Source: an uncultured bacterium (GTDB lineage: Bacteria; Verrucomicrobiota; Lentisphaeria; Victivallales; UBA1829). Taken from it: a stretch of DNA of 64,000 nt. Shown one piece after another: positions 14,851-24,287 of this stretch. The translations under genes were made by a program, and so were the position numbers. How positions within the stretch are numbered: the stretch's first letter is position 1; the number at the start of each line of letters is the position of its first letter. The notes beneath the pieces were generated by a model. It had not been told where the DNA came from. It made no database searches and worked only from the letters and a program-made list of their open reading frames with translations. Location: the NCBI GenBank assembly GCA_902774245.1, contig CACYHQ010000007.1, forward strand, positions 1-64,000, read 5' to 3'.

Positions 14851-16794
14851 ATGAGCGACAAACCACTGCCGGACCTGACCCAACCGAAAAGCAAATGGAG
14901 CGTCGGGACGTTGACGTACACCGCGGCGGGGCTTGCCGTGCTGTTCGCCCTGCTTCTGTGGGGCGACTTCGCATGGTCGATGAAGGACCGCGTGGTGTTC
15001 CCGATGACCGTGAAGCTGGCGAAGGAACGGTTCGAGCTGAACGACACGCTGTATTCCATCCTGATCATTTCGTTCCCGAACTTCACGAATATCTTCCTGA
15101 TGCCGATCGTGAGCTATCTTTCCGACCGGCACCGCGGCCGCCTCGGCCGCCGCATCCCGTTCCTGCTGTTCACCACGCCGTTCATCGTGATCGGCCTGCT
15201 CGGTATCGGCATGAACGCGGAGATCGGCAGGGCGCTTGAACCGCTCCTGCCTTCGTACGTGAGCATCGGGGAGTGGGGTATTGATGCCGCTCACCTGTCG
15301 ATCTTAGTTGCGTTTTGCTTCTTCTGGGTGCTGTTCGACTTCGGCAACACGCTGGCGTCGGCGATCTTCAACGCCCTGGTGAACGATGTGGTGCCGCAGC
15401 GGATCATCGGGCGGTTCTTCAGCCTCTTCCGCATCATCAGCCTGCTGGCGGGCATCCTGTACAACTATTACCTCTTCGAGCACGCGCTCGACTGGTTCAA
15501 GTGGATATTCCTCGTGCTCGGCGCGCTGTATGCCGCCGGCCTGTATTCCATGTGCTTCTTCGTGAAGGAAGGCAAATATCCGCCGCCCGAGGAGATCCCT
15601 GCAGACAAGAGTAAGTTCCAGCGTGTCTTCGGCGCGCTCATCGATTACTTCCGGCAGTGCTTCTCCGTGCCGTACTACCGCTGGATCATCGTCGCGCTCC
15701 TGCTGGCGAACATCAGCTTCCATCCCATCAACGACTTCTCCATCCAGTACGCCAAGGCGATTGACGTGCCGGACAGCACCTACGGGCAGCTGCTCGCGAT
15801 CACATATTGTTTCTCCATCGTGCTGAGTTATCCGCTGGGCGCTCTGGCGGACCGGTTCCATCCGATCCGGACCAGCTTCGTTTCCCTCGCGGCGTACGCG
15901 GTCCTGATGCTTGTCGGATGGCTGGTGGTCGGCAATCCGTGGCAGAAGGAAATAACCTACCACATCCCGGGACTCATGTCCGGCTCGAAGACGCTCGTCC
16001 TGTCCTCGTTCGCGATCGTGTTCATCATCCACGGCGTGGTGTCCGGATGCTTCTTCACGCTGTCCAGCTCGCTGCCGCTGCGTCTCTTCCCCGGCTCGAT
16101 CTTCGCGCAGTTCGCCTCGGCGAACGCCATGATCCTGGCGCTCGGCACCACGGTCATCGTTCCGGCGTTCGGGTACTTCCTGGACGTGCAGGACAGCAAC
16201 TACCATCTGCTGTTCCTGCTCGGCGCTGCACTGTCGCTGATCTCCGCGGTCGCGTTCGTGAAGATCCATTTCTACTACAAGCGGTTCGGCGGCGACGAGA
16301 ATTACATCGCGCCCGATGTGATGACGCGCGAGAATATCCAGAAGGCGGGCGACAAGTTCCGGACGTTCATCATTCCCGGCGCGGTCGCGGGCGTGGTCGC
16401 CGGTTGCCTGCTCGGATACTGGTTCGAAAGCCCGACGTTACGGGCGGAGTACAGCTGGGGCGAATTCTACGGGAATTTCTTTAAGGTCATTCAGCGTTCT
16501 GGGTATGAGATCGAGGAAAAATTCGAGATCATAGACTTGTCTGAAGCTCAACCCGCGGCGGAGATCGACACCTCCGATTCGGAAACGGTCGTCGCCGATG
16601 CGGTTGAAACCGGCGACGATGTGACCGGAGAGGTGATTAAATCTGAGATCAAAAAGAAAAAGGTCGCTGCCCCGCTGATGCCGTGGCTGCTTTCGGTCGT
16701 CACGTTCGGGCTGGTCGGCTTCTTCCTCGGCGCGCTGATCCCGAACAGACGCCGTCCGGTGAAACGCGCTCCGACCGAGGCGGAAAGCGCCTGA
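14851..16794 (+). CDS. Major facilitator superfamily transporter with extended C-terminus
   Basis: A protein of 647 residues. At least twelve hydrophobic segments are visible. The cytoplasmic loop between helices 2 and 3 carries SDRHRGRLGRRIPFLL, which resembles the GPH/sugar-cation symporter and maltose-transporter style of MFS protein. Helix breaks such as YPLGALADRF mark the second-half equivalent. After helix 12 there is an extra membrane segment (IPGAVAGVVAGCLLGYWF), an acidic soluble linker (about residues 560-600) and one more helix (LPWLLSVVTFGLVGFFLGALI), which makes the protein longer than usual. AGAGGAG lies ten bases before the ATG. The substrate is likely a sugar, but this is an inference. 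It is monocistronic, with its own promoter and terminator, and diverges from tetR. Confidence 0.82.
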   Translation: MSDKPLPDLTQPKSKWSVGTLTYTAAGLAVLFALLLWGDFAWSMKDRVVFPMTVKLAKERFELNDTLYSILIISFPNFTNIFLMPIVSYLSDRHRGRLGRRIPFLLFTTPFIVIGLLGIGMNAEIGRALEPLLPSYVSIGEWGIDAAHLSILVAFCFFWVLFDFGNTLASAIFNALVNDVVPQRIIGRFFSLFRIISLLAGILYNYYLFEHALDWFKWIFLVLGALYAAGLYSMCFFVKEGKYPPPEEIPADKSKFQRVFGALIDYFRQCFSVPYYRWIIVALLLANISFHPINDFSIQYAKAIDVPDSTYGQLLAITYCFSIVLSYPLGALADRFHPIRTSFVSLAAYAVLMLVGWLVVGNPWQKEITYHIPGLMSGSKTLVLSSFAIVFIIHGVVSGCFFTLSSSLPLRLFPGSIFAQFASANAMILALGTTVIVPAFGYFLDVQDSNYHLLFLLGAALSLISAVAFVKIHFYYKRFGGDENYIAPDVMTRENIQKAGDKFRTFIIPGAVAGVVAGCLLGYWFESPTLRAEYSWGEFYGNFFKVIQRSGYEIEEKFEIIDLSEAQPAAEIDTSDSETVVADAVETGDDVTGEVIKSEIKKKKVAAPLMPWLLSVVTFGLVGFFLGALIPNRRRPVKRAPTEAESA

Positions 16795-16826
16795 CCTTTT
16801 TCCGCTGAAACAAGCTCGAAAACGAC

Positions 16827-16875
16827 CGCTCCGGTCCCCGGTGAATGACCTTGGGCCGGAGCGTTTTCTTTTTTT
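16827..16875 (+). terminator. Terminator after the MFS gene
   Basis: CGCTCCGG (16827-16834) pairs with CCGGAGCG (16856-16863) and is followed by TTTTCTTTTTTT. Confidence 0.88.
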
Positions 16876-16922
16876 GAAACGGAAAACCGCGTCAGAATAT
16901 GCCGTTTTTTCCTGAAAAAAAC

Positions 16923-16951
16923 TGGAAAAAAAGCGTTTCGCGTGCTACATT
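16923..16951 (+). promoter_or_regulatory. Possible promoter for rimO-pgsA
   Basis: TGGAAA (16923-16928), a 17-bp spacer and TACATT (16946-16951). The -35 match is weak but the -10 and the position are reasonable. Confidence 0.45.
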
Positions 16952-16993
16952 ATCTTAATAGAGTTTTTCGTTTACCCCTGAACGCGGAGATTT

Positions 16994-18403
16994 TTGCACT
17001 TGAAAAAAAGCACGGAAGAACAGCAGGCGCGGCCGTATCTGGTGCGTCTGGTCAGCCTCGGTTGCCCGAAAAACACGGTGGACACGGGAGTGGCCGCCGG
17101 AGCTTTGCTCGTGGACGGATTCGGCCTGACCGCCGATGACGACGAGGCGGACGTGATGTGGATCAACACCTGCGCCTTCCTGCTCTCCGCCCGCAAGGAG
17201 GCGATGGAGGAGATACGCCGGGCATGCGCGTGGAAGAAACGCCGCGCGGGGCGTCTGGTCGTGGTCGCGGGGTGCCTGCCGCAATGGGACAAGGACGGCT
17301 CGGTCCGCGCCAAGTTCCCGCAGGTCGACGCCTGGGAGGGGATCGATTCGCCCGCCGGGATCGGCGCGGTGCTGAAACGCCTGATCGCCGACAAGCCGGT
17401 GCCCGAACGGAAAAACGTCAAGCCGTGCTCGTGGATCTACGACGAAACGACGCCGCGTCTGCCGATCGAATCCGCGCATTTCGCCTATCTGAAGATCGCG
17501 GACGGCTGCTGCAACTGCTGTACCTACTGCCTGATCCCGTCCATCCGCGGCGCGCTCCGCAGCCGCACCGTGCAATCGGTCGTTGCCGAGGCGAAGTCGC
17601 TGGCGGAGCAGGGGTACCGCGAACTCATCCTGATCGCGCAGGACACCGGGGCGTTCGGACGCGACCGGAGCAAAAACGGCAAATCCGAACTGCCGGAGCT
17701 GCTCGCCGCGCTCGACAAGCTCCCCGGCGAATTCCGCATCCGCCTGATGTACGTGCATCCGGCGTCCATCGACGACGCCATGATCCGCGCGTTCAAAAAG
17801 TGCCGTCGCCTGATCCCGCATATCGAAATGCCGGTCCAGCACGTCTCCGACGCGGTGATGACGGCGATGAACCGCCATATCACGGCGGAACGCCAAACTG
17901 AGGTGATCCGCAAGCTCCGCGAGGCGGGATTCACGATCCGCACCACGCTGATGACCGGATTCCCCGGCGAGACCGAGGCGGATTTCCAGCAGCTTCTCGA
18001 CGCGGTGAAAACCCGCGTCTTCTCCCGTATCGGCGTGTTCGCGTTCTCGCCCGAGGACGGCACCCCGGCGGCTTCCATGAAGGGCCGCGTCCCGGCGAAG
18101 ACCGCGGCCGCCCGCGCCGCCATGATCGCCGCCGAACAGGAAAAGATCTCGCGGGAAACGAACCGGGCGCTGGTCGGACAGACGATCGAGGTTATTTTGG
18201 ATGAGGACGCCGGGCGCGGCCGCTGGCGCGGCCGTATGCTCATGGACGCCCCGGACATCGACCAGACGGTCCATGTATCCCAATGCCCGGCCGGACTCAC
18301 GGCGGGGATGACCGTGCCCGTGACCGTCACGCGGTCGGCCGCATACGATTTGTACGGAACCTACGAACCTGAAGGGCGGACGCCCGGAGGAAAGGCAAAA
18401 TGA
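16994..18403 (+). CDS. rimO: Ribosomal protein S12 methylthiotransferase RimO
   Basis: A radical-SAM methylthiotransferase of 469 residues that modifies Asp89 of ribosomal protein S12. The UPF0004 domain opens with VSLGCPKNTVDT and includes NTCAFL and AGCLPQ, whose three Cys bind the auxiliary cluster. The radical-SAM CxxxCxxC motif lies in DGCCNCCTYC at about residues 171-178 and is followed by LIPSIRG, diagnostic of RimO rather than MiaB. A C-terminal TRAM domain is present. There is no ATG at the expected place; the start is a TTG at 16994 or 17000, both behind GGAG. The last codon overlaps the pgsA start (ATGA), so the two are translationally coupled. Confidence 0.95.
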   Translation: MHLKKSTEEQQARPYLVRLVSLGCPKNTVDTGVAAGALLVDGFGLTADDDEADVMWINTCAFLLSARKEAMEEIRRACAWKKRRAGRLVVVAGCLPQWDKDGSVRAKFPQVDAWEGIDSPAGIGAVLKRLIADKPVPERKNVKPCSWIYDETTPRLPIESAHFAYLKIADGCCNCCTYCLIPSIRGALRSRTVQSVVAEAKSLAEQGYRELILIAQDTGAFGRDRSKNGKSELPELLAALDKLPGEFRIRLMYVHPASIDDAMIRAFKKCRRLIPHIEMPVQHVSDAVMTAMNRHITAERQTEVIRKLREAGFTIRTTLMTGFPGETEADFQQLLDAVKTRVFSRIGVFAFSPEDGTPAASMKGRVPAKTAAARAAMIAAEQEKISRETNRALVGQTIEVILDEDAGRGRWRGRMLMDAPDIDQTVHVSQCPAGLTAGMTVPVTVTRSAAYDLYGTYEPEGRTPGGKAK

Positions 18404-19002
18404 AACATCTCCCGAACGCACTCACGATCAGCCGCATCATCCTGATCTTCTGTTTTGTGGTGCTGGCGAACTTCGACAGCGCGAACCCGACCTGCATCAA
18501 GGTCGGCGAACATACGGCTTATGTGTGCCACGCGATCGCCCTGATCGTGGCGCTGCTGGCTGGCATCACCGACCTGCTGGACGGCTATCTGGCGCGCAAA
18601 TACCACGTGGAAAGCGATTTCGGACGTCTGATGGACCCGCTCGCCGACAAGATCTTCATCCTCGCGACGTTCATCATGATGCTGGATTACGGCATGATCC
18701 CCGGCTGGGTGCTGATCGTGATCCTGACCCGCGAATTCATGGTGACCGGACTGCGGACGCTGGCTTCCTCCAAGAACGTGATCATCGCCGCCGACCGCTG
18801 GGGCAAGATGAAGACCGCCACACAGATGTTCACGCTGGCGTTCGGCGGTGCGGCCTGGATCCACCTCTTCGGGCTTGACCTTGGTGTGTCGCCCGTGACG
18901 GTCATCTGGAAATGCCTTCAGGGCGCGGTCGTGCTCATCACGGTCGGGTCCGGCTTGCAGTATTTTGTGCGCTACCGTTCGCTTTTCAGCGACAGCATCT
19001 GA
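18400..19002 (+). CDS. pgsA: CDP-diacylglycerol-glycerol-3-phosphate 3-phosphatidyltransferase
   Basis: An integral membrane enzyme of 200 residues that makes phosphatidylglycerol phosphate, the first step to phosphatidylglycerol and cardiolipin. The full CDP-alcohol phosphotransferase signature is present from about residue 57: D-LL-DG-YL-AR, eight residues, G, three residues, D, three residues, D (DLLDGYLAR to MDPLADK). LPNALTISRIILI at the N-terminus is typical of PgsA. The start ATG overlaps the rimO stop by four bases, and rimO-pgsA is a common gene pair in bacteria. A gap of 35 bp separates it from hflX, which may belong to the same transcript. Confidence 0.95.
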   Translation: MKHLPNALTISRIILIFCFVVLANFDSANPTCIKVGEHTAYVCHAIALIVALLAGITDLLDGYLARKYHVESDFGRLMDPLADKIFILATFIMMLDYGMIPGWVLIVILTREFMVTGLRTLASSKNVIIAADRWGKMKTATQMFTLAFGGAAWIHLFGLDLGVSPVTVIWKCLQGAVVLITVGSGLQYFVRYRSLFSDSI

Positions 19003-19037
19003 TTTTTGAACTTATTTCCTTCAGGAGTTTTGACCGT

Positions 19038-20369
19038 ATGCCCCAGACGATGACATACCGGACGGACGAGAACGAACGGAAGAACATCTTCCGCGCGTAT
19101 CTGGTCGGCCCGTGCATCCATCCGGCGGACCCGGCGTCCACGGCGGACGACCTGAAGGAGCTTGCCGAACTGGTCCGCACATTGGAAGTCCCGGTCGCCG
19201 GGCAGATCGTCGCCGGACTGAAAGCGCCGAACCCGAAATACTACGTCGGGAGCGGCAAGGCGGAGGAGATACGCGACGCGGCGAAGGAGGCGGAAGCGAA
19301 CATCGTGATCTTTGACGTCGCGCTCAGTCCGACCCAGCAGCGCAATCTCGAACAGCTCTTCGGCATGAAAGTGATCGACCGTCAGGAAGTCATTCTGGAC
19401 ATTTTTGCTTCGCGCGCGCGTACTCGCGAAGCCGTGCTTCAGGTCGAGCTCGCCCGCTGCCAGTATTTCCTGCCGCGCCTGACCGGAGCATGGACGCACC
19501 TGTCGCGTCAGCGCGGCGGCGTGACCGGAGCGCGCGGCGGCGGCGAAAAACAGATCGAATACGACCGCCGCGAACTCCGCCAGCGCATTTCCGATTTGAA
19601 GGCTGAACTTGCGGAGATTCGCAAGCACCGCGGCACCCAGCGGAAGAGCCGGATGCGCGCGAACCTGCCGAACGCTGCGATCGCGGGCTACACCAACGCC
19701 GGAAAATCCACGCTGCTGAACCTGCTGACCGGGGCGGAGGCATACGCCGCCGACCAGCTGTTCGCCACGCTCGACCCCACGACGCGCGCGCTGACTCTGC
19801 CGGACAAGACGCACCTGATCCTGACCGACACCGTCGGATTCGTGCGCAGACTGCCGCACTCGCTGATCGAGGCGTTCCGGTCCACGCTGGAGGAGGCCGT
19901 GCTCGCCGACTTCATCGTGCTGGTGCTCGACGCGTCCAATCCGAACGTCTTCAACCATGTGGAGACCACACTGTCCGTGCTGGGCGAACTCGGCGCGGAA
20001 CGCAAGTCCATCCTCGTGGTCTGCAACAAATGCGATCTCATCACCGATCCGCTGACCCGGATCAAGCTCAAAAACTCGTTCCCCGACGCCGTGTTCATTT
20101 CCTGCCGGACACGCGAGGGAATCGACGCTCTGCTGGAGGCGCTGTCCGCGAAATGCGGCGGCCCCTCGAAAATATGCCGGGCGGAGATACCGCCGGAACG
20201 CGCCGACCTCGTGGCGCTTCTGCACGAAAAGGCGCGGATTCTGGAGAGCGCATACCGCGACGACGGGGTGTTCGTCGCGACGGTGTCCGTGTCCGGCCGC
20301 GAATCGGGCAAATTCGCGCCGTTCCTGACCCCGGACGAACCTCAACTGAATCAATCAAACATTTTGTGA
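19038..20369 (+). CDS. hflX: Ribosome-associated GTPase HflX
   Basis: A protein of 443 residues. The N-terminal HflX domain (YVGSGKAEEI is its conserved motif) is followed by a helical hairpin with LTRLSRQRGGVTGARGGGEKQIE-like sequence, then a G domain. The G domain has GYTNAGKST (G1, about residues 216-224), DTVGFV (G3) and NKCD (G4). HflX binds the 50S subunit and splits stalled or hibernating ribosomes. The ATG at 19038 follows AGGAG with ten bases of spacing. A longer in-frame upstream extension has no ribosome binding site and overlaps pgsA. The next gene starts 21 bp downstream, suggesting co-transcription. Confidence 0.95.
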   Translation: MPQTMTYRTDENERKNIFRAYLVGPCIHPADPASTADDLKELAELVRTLEVPVAGQIVAGLKAPNPKYYVGSGKAEEIRDAAKEAEANIVIFDVALSPTQQRNLEQLFGMKVIDRQEVILDIFASRARTREAVLQVELARCQYFLPRLTGAWTHLSRQRGGVTGARGGGEKQIEYDRRELRQRISDLKAELAEIRKHRGTQRKSRMRANLPNAAIAGYTNAGKSTLLNLLTGAEAYAADQLFATLDPTTRALTLPDKTHLILTDTVGFVRRLPHSLIEAFRSTLEEAVLADFIVLVLDASNPNVFNHVETTLSVLGELGAERKSILVVCNKCDLITDPLTRIKLKNSFPDAVFISCRTREGIDALLEALSAKCGGPSKICRAEIPPERADLVALLHEKARILESAYRDDGVFVATVSVSGRESGKFAPFLTPDEPQLNQSNIL

Positions 20370-20390
20370 TAGCAAAACAGGAGAAACACT

Positions 20391-23300
20391 ATGAATATCA
20401 AGCGTTCCCGTATTCTGACCGCGCTCGGTATGGCGTTGCTGGCCGGGACTCTGGCCGCGCCGCAGGAAGCCGCATCCCAGACTGCCGCGTCTTCCACGAG
20501 CGAGAACTGGGACATCTTCCGTTCCGGCGGAGACAATATCGAAAAAGGCGACAAACTCTTTGAAGCCGGGAAATACGAGGAGGCGCTCGATGCCTACACC
20601 AAGGCGCTGGCGACGTTCCAGAAACTCCGCACGACCGATCCGAACTGGAACCGTTCCGTCGTGAACTACCGCATCACCTCGGCCCAGAGCAAGGTCAGCT
20701 CCGCCGAACGCAAGGTCAACGAGGCGAAAGCCGCCGCTGCGGGCAAGACGCCGACTTCGACCGGCGGCGCCAAGCCGTCCAACGAGGCGATCAATCAGCA
20801 GGCGATCGCGGAGATCGTGAGCCTGCGCAAACAGGTCGACGACCTCAAGAAGCAGGTCGCCGCCAATCAGACCGCCGCGGATAAGGCCAAACAGTCCTCG
20901 GAACAGGCCGCTTCCCTCCTGAAGGAAAAGACCGCGCTCCAGAAGCAGGTGAAGGACCTGACCGCCGAACGCGACGCGCTGAAGGCTGCCGGAGACGCGG
21001 AAAAGGTCGCGGCACAGGCGAAAGCCGCCGAGGAACTGAAGACGAAACTCGCGCAGACCGAACAGAAGCTCGCCGATGCCGAGAAGGCTTCCGCCGACGC
21101 GAAGACGAAACTCGCCGCCGCCGAGAAGAACGCGGCGGATTCCAAGGCGAAACTTGATGCCGCCGAAAAGGTGTCCGTCGACGTGAAAGCCAAGCTCGCC
21201 GCCGCCGAAAAGGACGCGGCTGAAGCACGGGAGCAGCTCGCCGTCGCGGCGGGCGTCGCCGGTGCCGCCGACGCCAGCGTCAAGGCTCTGGCCGACGCGA
21301 ACGCGAAGGTGAAGACGCTGACCGACGCCAATGCGAAACTGACCGCCGACCTCGCCGCGCAGAAGACAGCTTCGGACAAGGCCGCCGCCGATCTCGCTGC
21401 CGCGCAGAAGTCCGCCGCCGACCGCAAGGCCGCGCTCGATACGCTCCAGGCCTCCTACAACCAGACGAAGAAATCCGAATCCGAGCTGAAGCTGAAGGTC
21501 GAGGAAAATGCAAAGGCCGCCGCCGAGCTCGCCGGGATGAAGAGCACGGCGAACCAGCTCGAAAAGAAGCTGGCCGAAGAACAGAAGAAATCCGCTTCGG
21601 TCGAGGCGGAACGCAGGAAACTCGAGGCCGATCTCGCGCAGGCGCGTTCCGCTCAGCCGGAAGCCGTCAAAAAGCTCGAGGCCGACATTGCCGCGCTCAG
21701 GAAGCAGAAAGAGACCGCCGCCGCGAAATCCGCCGAACTGACGAAGAAGAACGCATCCCTCACGGAAGACGTCACGAAGCTGAACGCGAAAAACGGTGCG
21801 CTCACCAATGAAAACAAGGCGTTGAAGGACGCCGTCGCCGAGGCGAGAAAAGCCGCGACTGCCGCCGGAGCCGCCGCGGGCGCCGCCGGTGCAACCGCGG
21901 CCGATGCCAAGGCGCTGGCCGACGCGAACGCGAAGGTGAAAACTTTGACCGATGAAAACACGAAGCTGAAAGCCGATCTGGATGCCGCGAAAAAAGGCAG
22001 TCTGCCCGCGGCCGTCCCGGTCCGTTCCGAAGCGGACGCCAAGGCGCTTGCCGATGCCGACGCGAAGGTGAAGAGCCTGACGGACGCGAACACAAAGCTG
22101 ACCGCCGACCTTGCTGCTGCGAAGAAGGCCGCTTCCGCCGATGCAAACGTGAAGGCTCTGGCCGACGCGAGCGCGAAGGTGAAGACGCTGACCGATACGA
22201 ATTCGAAGCTGACCGCCGACCTCGCCGCGCAGAAGGCCGCCGCTCAGAAAGCGTCCGAAGACGCCGCGAAGGCCACCGGGTCTCTGAATGAGGCGAATGC
22301 GAAGATGAAGGTCCTGATGGACGAGAATGCGAAACTGACGGTCGATTTGAACGAGCAGAAGGCCGCCGCGGAAAAGAACGCTGCCGAGCTCGTTGCCGCA
22401 CAGCAGGCCGCCGCGGAAGCCGCCGCCAAGCCCGTCCCGTCCGACGCCGCCGCGAAGATCGCGTCCCTGACGCAGGAAAAAGCAAAGCTTCAGGACGATC
22501 TGGTCGCGACGAAGGCCGAGCTTGACGCCGCGAAAGCCAAAGCAGACAAGGCCGGCGTCGCCGCCGCTTCCGCGACTGCGCTTGCCGCTTCCGAAAAACG
22601 CGCGACCGCGCTCGAATCCGACGTGGCGAAACTCAGCGCCGAGGTGAAGGATCTGACCGAGCAGAACAAGAAGCTCGCGGCTGGCGAAGCCGTCCGGAAG
22701 ACTCTCGAAGCAGAGAATAAGACGCTGACCGATTCGAAGGCAGCCTCCGATAAGCAGATTGCCGAACTCAAGGCGCAGATCGCCAAGTTTTCCGCTCCCG
22801 CTTCGTCCGATGCGCCTGAACTCGCGAAACAGAAGGAGCTGAACGCCTCGCTCACGGCCGCCAACGAAAAACTGACCGCCGAGAAGACGGCCTCCTCCGA
22901 GGCTCTCGCGAAGGCGAACAAGGACCTCGTAGCGACGCAGGCCCAGCTCGAAAAGCTCAAGATCGACCAGGCGTCCAACGCGGATGTCCGCAAGCTGACG
23001 GAATCGCTTGAGGACAAGGAAATGCTCCTGAAGAAGAGCAACGCCGAAAAGGCGGCGCTTGAAAAGGACGCCGCCGAGTACCGGGAAAGATGCGAAGCGC
23101 TCCAAAACACGCTTTCCAGTCTGCTGACCACGCAGACCGAGCTGAACGCCAAGCTTCAGCGCCTTGAGAAGGAAGTCGAGCTCCGCCGTAGAGACCCGAA
23201 GGCCGCCAGTTCCGCCGAGCTCCAGGAGAAAAACGATTCCATTTCCACGCTCCTGAAGGAACGCGCCGAGGTCGACACGGAAGTGGCGAGACTGAAAGCC

Positions 23301-23816
23301 GAGCTTGACGACGAACGCGCGCAGTCCTCCCGTTACAAGAAGACCATGAACGCCGCGCGCAACGTGGCCGAGGCCGCGATGGCCGAATCCCGTACGCTCC
23401 GCGCCGAGCTCAATACCTACCGCCGCAACGATCCGAACGCGAAACCCGAGATCAGTAAGACGGAGGATTCCATCCCCGACGACCTGAAACCGATGTTCGA
23501 GGATATCCTCGCCGGAAATGAAGTCAAGCCGACGGTCTCCGTCGACAGGGGGAAATTCGAGGAGGCGATGAAGGAAGCGCAGAAGGCAGAGAACGCGAAG
23601 GATTTCTCGACCGCGCTGTGGCATTACCTGATCGCCGCGGACACCGATCCGACGAGCTCCGTTGCCCAGCTCTCCCTTGCGCGCGTCCACTACGCGATGA
23701 AGCACGCCGACAACGCCCGGAAGGCATACGAAAAGGCGCTCCAGCTGGGCGCGAAACGCGACCTGAATCTGGAAGAGATGCTGAAGTCTGCCCAGGGCAA
23801 TTCCGGCAAAAAGTGA
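20391..23816 (+). CDS. Very long exported coiled-coil protein with terminal TPR units
   Basis: A protein of 1141 residues. After a signal peptide (ILTALGMALLAGTLAAPQ), a TPR pair is visible at about residues 46-75 (NIEKGDKLFEAGKYEEALDAY). Then come some 900 residues of Ala/Lys/Glu/Asp-rich coiled coil. The C-terminus returns to TPRs (AKDFSTALWHYLIAADTDP and MKHADNARKAYEKAL). The rod includes four copies of a 28-residue block, exactly four heptads each. It probably forms a long periplasmic or envelope-spanning rod, for instance linking membrane and peptidoglycan. No enzyme domain is visible. It sits between hflX and a tiny membrane protein/ybaB/recR, all in the same direction. The RBS AGGAG lies close to the ATG. 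Confidence 0.75.
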   Translation: MNIKRSRILTALGMALLAGTLAAPQEAASQTAASSTSENWDIFRSGGDNIEKGDKLFEAGKYEEALDAYTKALATFQKLRTTDPNWNRSVVNYRITSAQSKVSSAERKVNEAKAAAAGKTPTSTGGAKPSNEAINQQAIAEIVSLRKQVDDLKKQVAANQTAADKAKQSSEQAASLLKEKTALQKQVKDLTAERDALKAAGDAEKVAAQAKAAEELKTKLAQTEQKLADAEKASADAKTKLAAAEKNAADSKAKLDAAEKVSVDVKAKLAAAEKDAAEAREQLAVAAGVAGAADASVKALADANAKVKTLTDANAKLTADLAAQKTASDKAAADLAAAQKSAADRKAALDTLQASYNQTKKSESELKLKVEENAKAAAELAGMKSTANQLEKKLAEEQKKSASVEAERRKLEADLAQARSAQPEAVKKLEADIAALRKQKETAAAKSAELTKKNASLTEDVTKLNAKNGALTNENKALKDAVAEARKAATAAGAAAGAAGATAADAKALADANAKVKTLTDENTKLKADLDAAKKGSLPAAVPVRSEADAKALADADAKVKSLTDANTKLTADLAAAKKAASADANVKALADASAKVKTLTDTNSKLTADLAAQKAAAQKASEDAAKATGSLNEANAKMKVLMDENAKLTVDLNEQKAAAEKNAAELVAAQQAAAEAAAKPVPSDAAAKIASLTQEKAKLQDDLVATKAELDAAKAKADKAGVAAASATALAASEKRATALESDVAKLSAEVKDLTEQNKKLAAGEAVRKTLEAENKTLTDSKAASDKQIAELKAQIAKFSAPASSDAPELAKQKELNASLTAANEKLTAEKTASSEALAKANKDLVATQAQLEKLKIDQASNADVRKLTESLEDKEMLLKKSNAEKAALEKDAAEYRERCEALQNTLSSLLTTQTELNAKLQRLEKEVELRRRDPKAASSAELQEKNDSISTLLKERAEVDTEVARLKAELDDERAQSSRYKKTMNAARNVAEAAMAESRTLRAELNTYRRNDPNAKPEISKTEDSIPDDLKPMFEDILAGNEVKPTVSVDRGKFEEAMKEAQKAENAKDFSTALWHYLIAADTDPTSSVAQLSLARVHYAMKHADNARKAYEKALQLGAKRDLNLEEMLKSAQGNSGKK
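21282..22235 (+). repeat. Four copies of an 84-bp (28-residue) coiled-coil repeat
   Basis: Copies start at 21282, 21909, 22041 and 22152. Each encodes KALADANAKVKTL followed by a TD(A/E)N-K-LTADL block. The 28-residue length equals four heptads, so a gain or loss of copies would preserve coiled-coil register. Confidence 0.8.
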
Positions 23817-23839
23817 TCCCCGCTGACAGGAGATAAAAC

Positions 23840-23923
23840 ATGGCCATGTCGTTCGGCGCAATCGCGGTTGTCGTGGTGGTGATCATACTCGCCGCCGTCT
23901 GCCTGGGGATATTCCGCCATTGA
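23840..23923 (+). CDS. 27-residue single-span membrane protein
   Basis: The reading frame encodes MAMSFGAIAVVVVVIILAAV followed by CLGIFRH. It is preceded by ACAGGAG with seven bases of spacing, the best ribosome binding site in this part of the cluster. Nearly the whole protein is one hydrophobic helix with a short basic end. It lies 23 bp after the coiled-coil gene and 33 bp before ybaB, so it is in the same transcript. It could be an accessory subunit of the coiled-coil envelope protein, or could act independently. I do not recognise a family. The hydrophobic composition and RBS make chance unlikely. Confidence 0.7.
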   Translation: MAMSFGAIAVVVVVIILAAVCLGIFRH

Positions 23924-23956
23924 AACACTGAATAATAAACCTGAAAGGTATTTACT

Positions 23957-24265
23957 ATGTCTATGTTCGGTTCATTCGGACAGCTCGCCGGAATGATGAA
24001 GGATTTCCAGGAGCTGAAAAAGAAAATAGAAGTCATGAAACAGGAGCTCGCCCAGATGGAGTTCCGCGGCGTGAGCCAGGACGGCACCGTGACCGCCATC
24101 GTGAGCGGCGACTGCTTCGTGCGTTCCATCGTGAGCACGACGTCCAGCCCGAGCCCGCAGGCGACCGCCGAGGCCGTCAATCAGGGCATCGCGCAGGCGA
24201 AGAACGCGATCTCGCAGAAGATCTCCGAGGCGACCGGCGGCCTGCCCGTGCCGGGGCTTTTCTGA
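23957..24265 (+). CDS. ybaB: YbaB/EbfC-family nucleoid-associated protein
   Basis: A protein of 102 residues. The N-terminal helix (LAGMMKDFQELKKKIEVMKQELAQ) is followed by the strand pair ending in GDGTVTAIVSGD-like sequence (DGTVTAIVSGDCFV) and a C-terminal helix (AVNQGIAQAKNAISQKISEATGGL), which is the full YbaB fold. YbaB forms tweezer-like dimers that bind DNA. As in most bacteria it lies just before recR (22 bp), but dnaX, the usual upstream partner, is absent. Instead the giant coiled-coil gene and a tiny membrane-protein gene precede it. Confidence 0.95.
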   Translation: MSMFGSFGQLAGMMKDFQELKKKIEVMKQELAQMEFRGVSQDGTVTAIVSGDCFVRSIVSTTSSPSPQATAEAVNQGIAQAKNAISQKISEATGGLPVPGLF

Positions 24266-24287
24266 GCTTGTCCGACGGAGTCCGAGG

